Below the pieces are notes generated by a model. That model was not told the origin of the DNA, did no database searches, and worked only from the letters and a program-made list of their open reading frames with translations. The position numbers and the translations under genes are program-made. Below, one piece after another: positions 6,207 to 6,905 of a DNA stretch of 6,905 nucleotides. Positions within the stretch are counted from its first letter, which is position 1, and every line of letters starts with the position of its first letter. This DNA comes from Clostridiales bacterium (GTDB taxonomy: Bacteria; Bacillota_A; Clostridia; Lachnospirales; Bianqueaceae): contig JAHZBS010000125.1 of assembly GCA_019423265.1 (NCBI GenBank), positions 1 through 6,905 on the forward strand, written 5' to 3'.

Positions 6207-6518
6207 ATGTACGCTGTCATTGAAACTGGCGGGAAGCAGTACCGGGTACAAGAGGGAGACGTTATTTCAGTTGAAAAACTGGGCCTCATTGAAGGGGAAG
6301 GCTATACCTTCGACAAGGTCATGATGGTATCCAATGATGCCGGATTGAAAGTTGGAAGTCCCTACGTGGAGGGTGCCACGGTATCTGCCACTGCGGTAGA
6401 GGAAGGCCGTGCCAAGAAGGTCATCGTCTACAAGTACAAGTCCAAAAAGGGCTATCACAAGAAGCAGGGACACAGACAATACTACACGAAGGTCAAAATC
6501 AAAGCCATCAATGCGTAA
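6207..6518 (+). CDS. rplU: 50S ribosomal protein L21 (bL21)
   Basis: Ribosomal protein bL21, a 23S rRNA-binding component of the large subunit; at 103 residues it has the normal family length. The N-terminus [18 protein letters not shown] and the C-terminal L21 signature [19 protein letters not shown] are both intact, as is the basic [13 protein letters not shown] segment that contacts rRNA. The start is decided by AAGGAGGTG ending 8 bases upstream. It is the first gene after the structured leader and strong promoter, with prp 27 bases downstream and rpmA beyond, the standard Firmicutes order. Expression is probably under leader-mediated feedback. The [12 protein letters not shown] version is the one I associate with Lachnospiraceae-type Clostridia. 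Confidence 0.98.
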   Translation: MYAVIETGGKQYRVQEGDVISVEKLGLIEGEGYTFDKVMMVSNDAGLKVGSPYVEGATVSATAVEEGRAKKVIVYKYKSKKGYHKKQGHRQYYTKVKIKAINA

Positions 6519-6528
6519 CGCTTGTCAT

Positions 6529-6537
6529 AAAGGTGGG
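6529..6537 (+). promoter_or_regulatory. Ribosome binding site that fixes the prp start
   Basis: AAAGGTGGG ends 8 bases before the ATG at 6546 and 14 bases before the in-frame ATG at 6552. It favours the first, giving the N-terminus MIMARFY. Confidence 0.6.
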
Positions 6538-6545
6538 ATATCCTG

Positions 6546-6887
6546 ATGATCATGGCCCGTTTTTATCAGACCTGCGGCGGTCAGCTCTGGGGATTCTCCG
6601 TTGAGGGGCATGCCGGATATGCCGGCGAGGACGAGGATGATATCGTCTGTGCGGCTGTCTCGGCCCTGTCCATCAATACAGCCAATGCGCTGGAGACTCT
6701 GGCAGGGGAGGAGACCGTGTGTCAGGAGGAGGATGGCGTCCTTGTGGTGGAGCTCCCGAGAGTGCGGGCCTCTTTGGTCAGTCACGACGCGGAGTTGCTC
6801 ATGAGAGCGCTGTTGCAAGGGCTGGTATCCATCCGCGATACCTACGGACAAGACTATGTGCAAGTGGCAGTGAGCCAGAAACCGTAA
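6546..6887 (+). CDS. prp: Ribosomal-processing cysteine protease Prp (YsxB)
   Basis: Cysteine protease that removes the N-terminal extension of ribosomal protein L27 in Firmicutes and some relatives, a step needed for functional 50S subunits (established for S. aureus Prp); 113 residues, normal length. The catalytic histidine is His22 in VEGHAGYAG and the catalytic cysteine Cys35 in DDIVCAAVSAL. From memory, S. aureus Prp has His22 and Cys34, so this protein carries one extra residue in the acidic GEDEDD loop between them. The remaining sequence fits the family's small alpha/beta fold and ends with the usual LLQGLVSIRDTY helix region. It lies between rplU and the presumed rpmA, its substrate gene. 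Its stop codon overlaps the next ribosome binding site, so expression should be coupled. Confidence 0.95.
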   Translation: MIMARFYQTCGGQLWGFSVEGHAGYAGEDEDDIVCAAVSALSINTANALETLAGEETVCQEEDGVLVVELPRVRASLVSHDAELLMRALLQGLVSIRDTYGQDYVQVAVSQKP

Positions 6888-6901
6888 AGGAGGGGCATAC
6901 C

Positions 6902-6905
6902 ATGT
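6902..6905 (+). CDS. rpmA: Start of presumed rpmA (50S ribosomal protein L27), cut by window end
   Basis: Only the ATG and one further base are visible. An excellent ribosome site, AAAGGAGGGG (6886-6895), ends 6 bases upstream and overlaps the prp stop. The assignment rests on the conserved rplU-prp-rpmA order; no L27 protein sequence can be read here. If correct, the product should carry a short N-terminal extension cleaved by Prp. Confidence 0.6.

Overview
The window looks like chromosomal core from a low-to-moderate-GC Firmicute, most likely Clostridia and plausibly Lachnospiraceae. The reasons are the gene order (radical SAM protein, DUF2344 partner, RNase G-type nuclease, then rplU-prp-rpmA), the presence of Prp (a Firmicutes-type L27-processing protease), a structured leader ahead of rplU, an L21 C-terminus of the Lachnospiraceae style, and strong AGGAGG-type ribosome binding sites with sigma-A-like promoters. 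All real genes are on the + strand. There is no sign of a mobile element, CRISPR array, tRNA or rRNA, and no gene-free stretch exceeds 200 bases.

Layout. Positions 9-533 hold a hypothetical single-pass membrane protein, possibly starting upstream of the window. A 114-base gap carries a sigma-A promoter with an extended -10, a small 5'-UTR hairpin and an unusually distant Shine-Dalgarno. A tightly coupled three-gene unit follows: a TIGR03960-type radical SAM protein (648-2528), its DUF2344/TIGR03936 partner (2530-3222) and a short RNase E/G family nuclease (3219-4439). A second promoter at 4443-4471 drives a two-gene cassette: a ThuA-like protein (4517-5254) and an ABC-type AAA ATPase (5244-6014) that overlap by 11 bases. 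A third promoter (6046-6074) precedes a structured RNA leader (about 6081-6198) of the ribosomal L21 leader type. It is followed by rplU (6207-6518), prp/ysxB (6546-6887) and the first bases of what should be rpmA (6902 onward).

How the genes fit together. The third unit makes ribosomal protein L21, the protease that trims the L27 N-terminus, and L27 itself. The first unit joins an RNA-processing nuclease to an uncharacterised radical SAM/DUF2344 pair, whose recurrent position beside ribosome genes suggests a role in RNA or ribosome maturation (inference). The ThuA-ATPase pair interrupts this neighbourhood with its own promoter and looks like an accessory insertion of unknown purpose. I see no clearly new system. 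The best leads are the radical SAM pair with its second CX3CX2C cysteine cluster, the ThuA-ATPase cassette, and the RNase that lacks the usual zinc-link cysteines.
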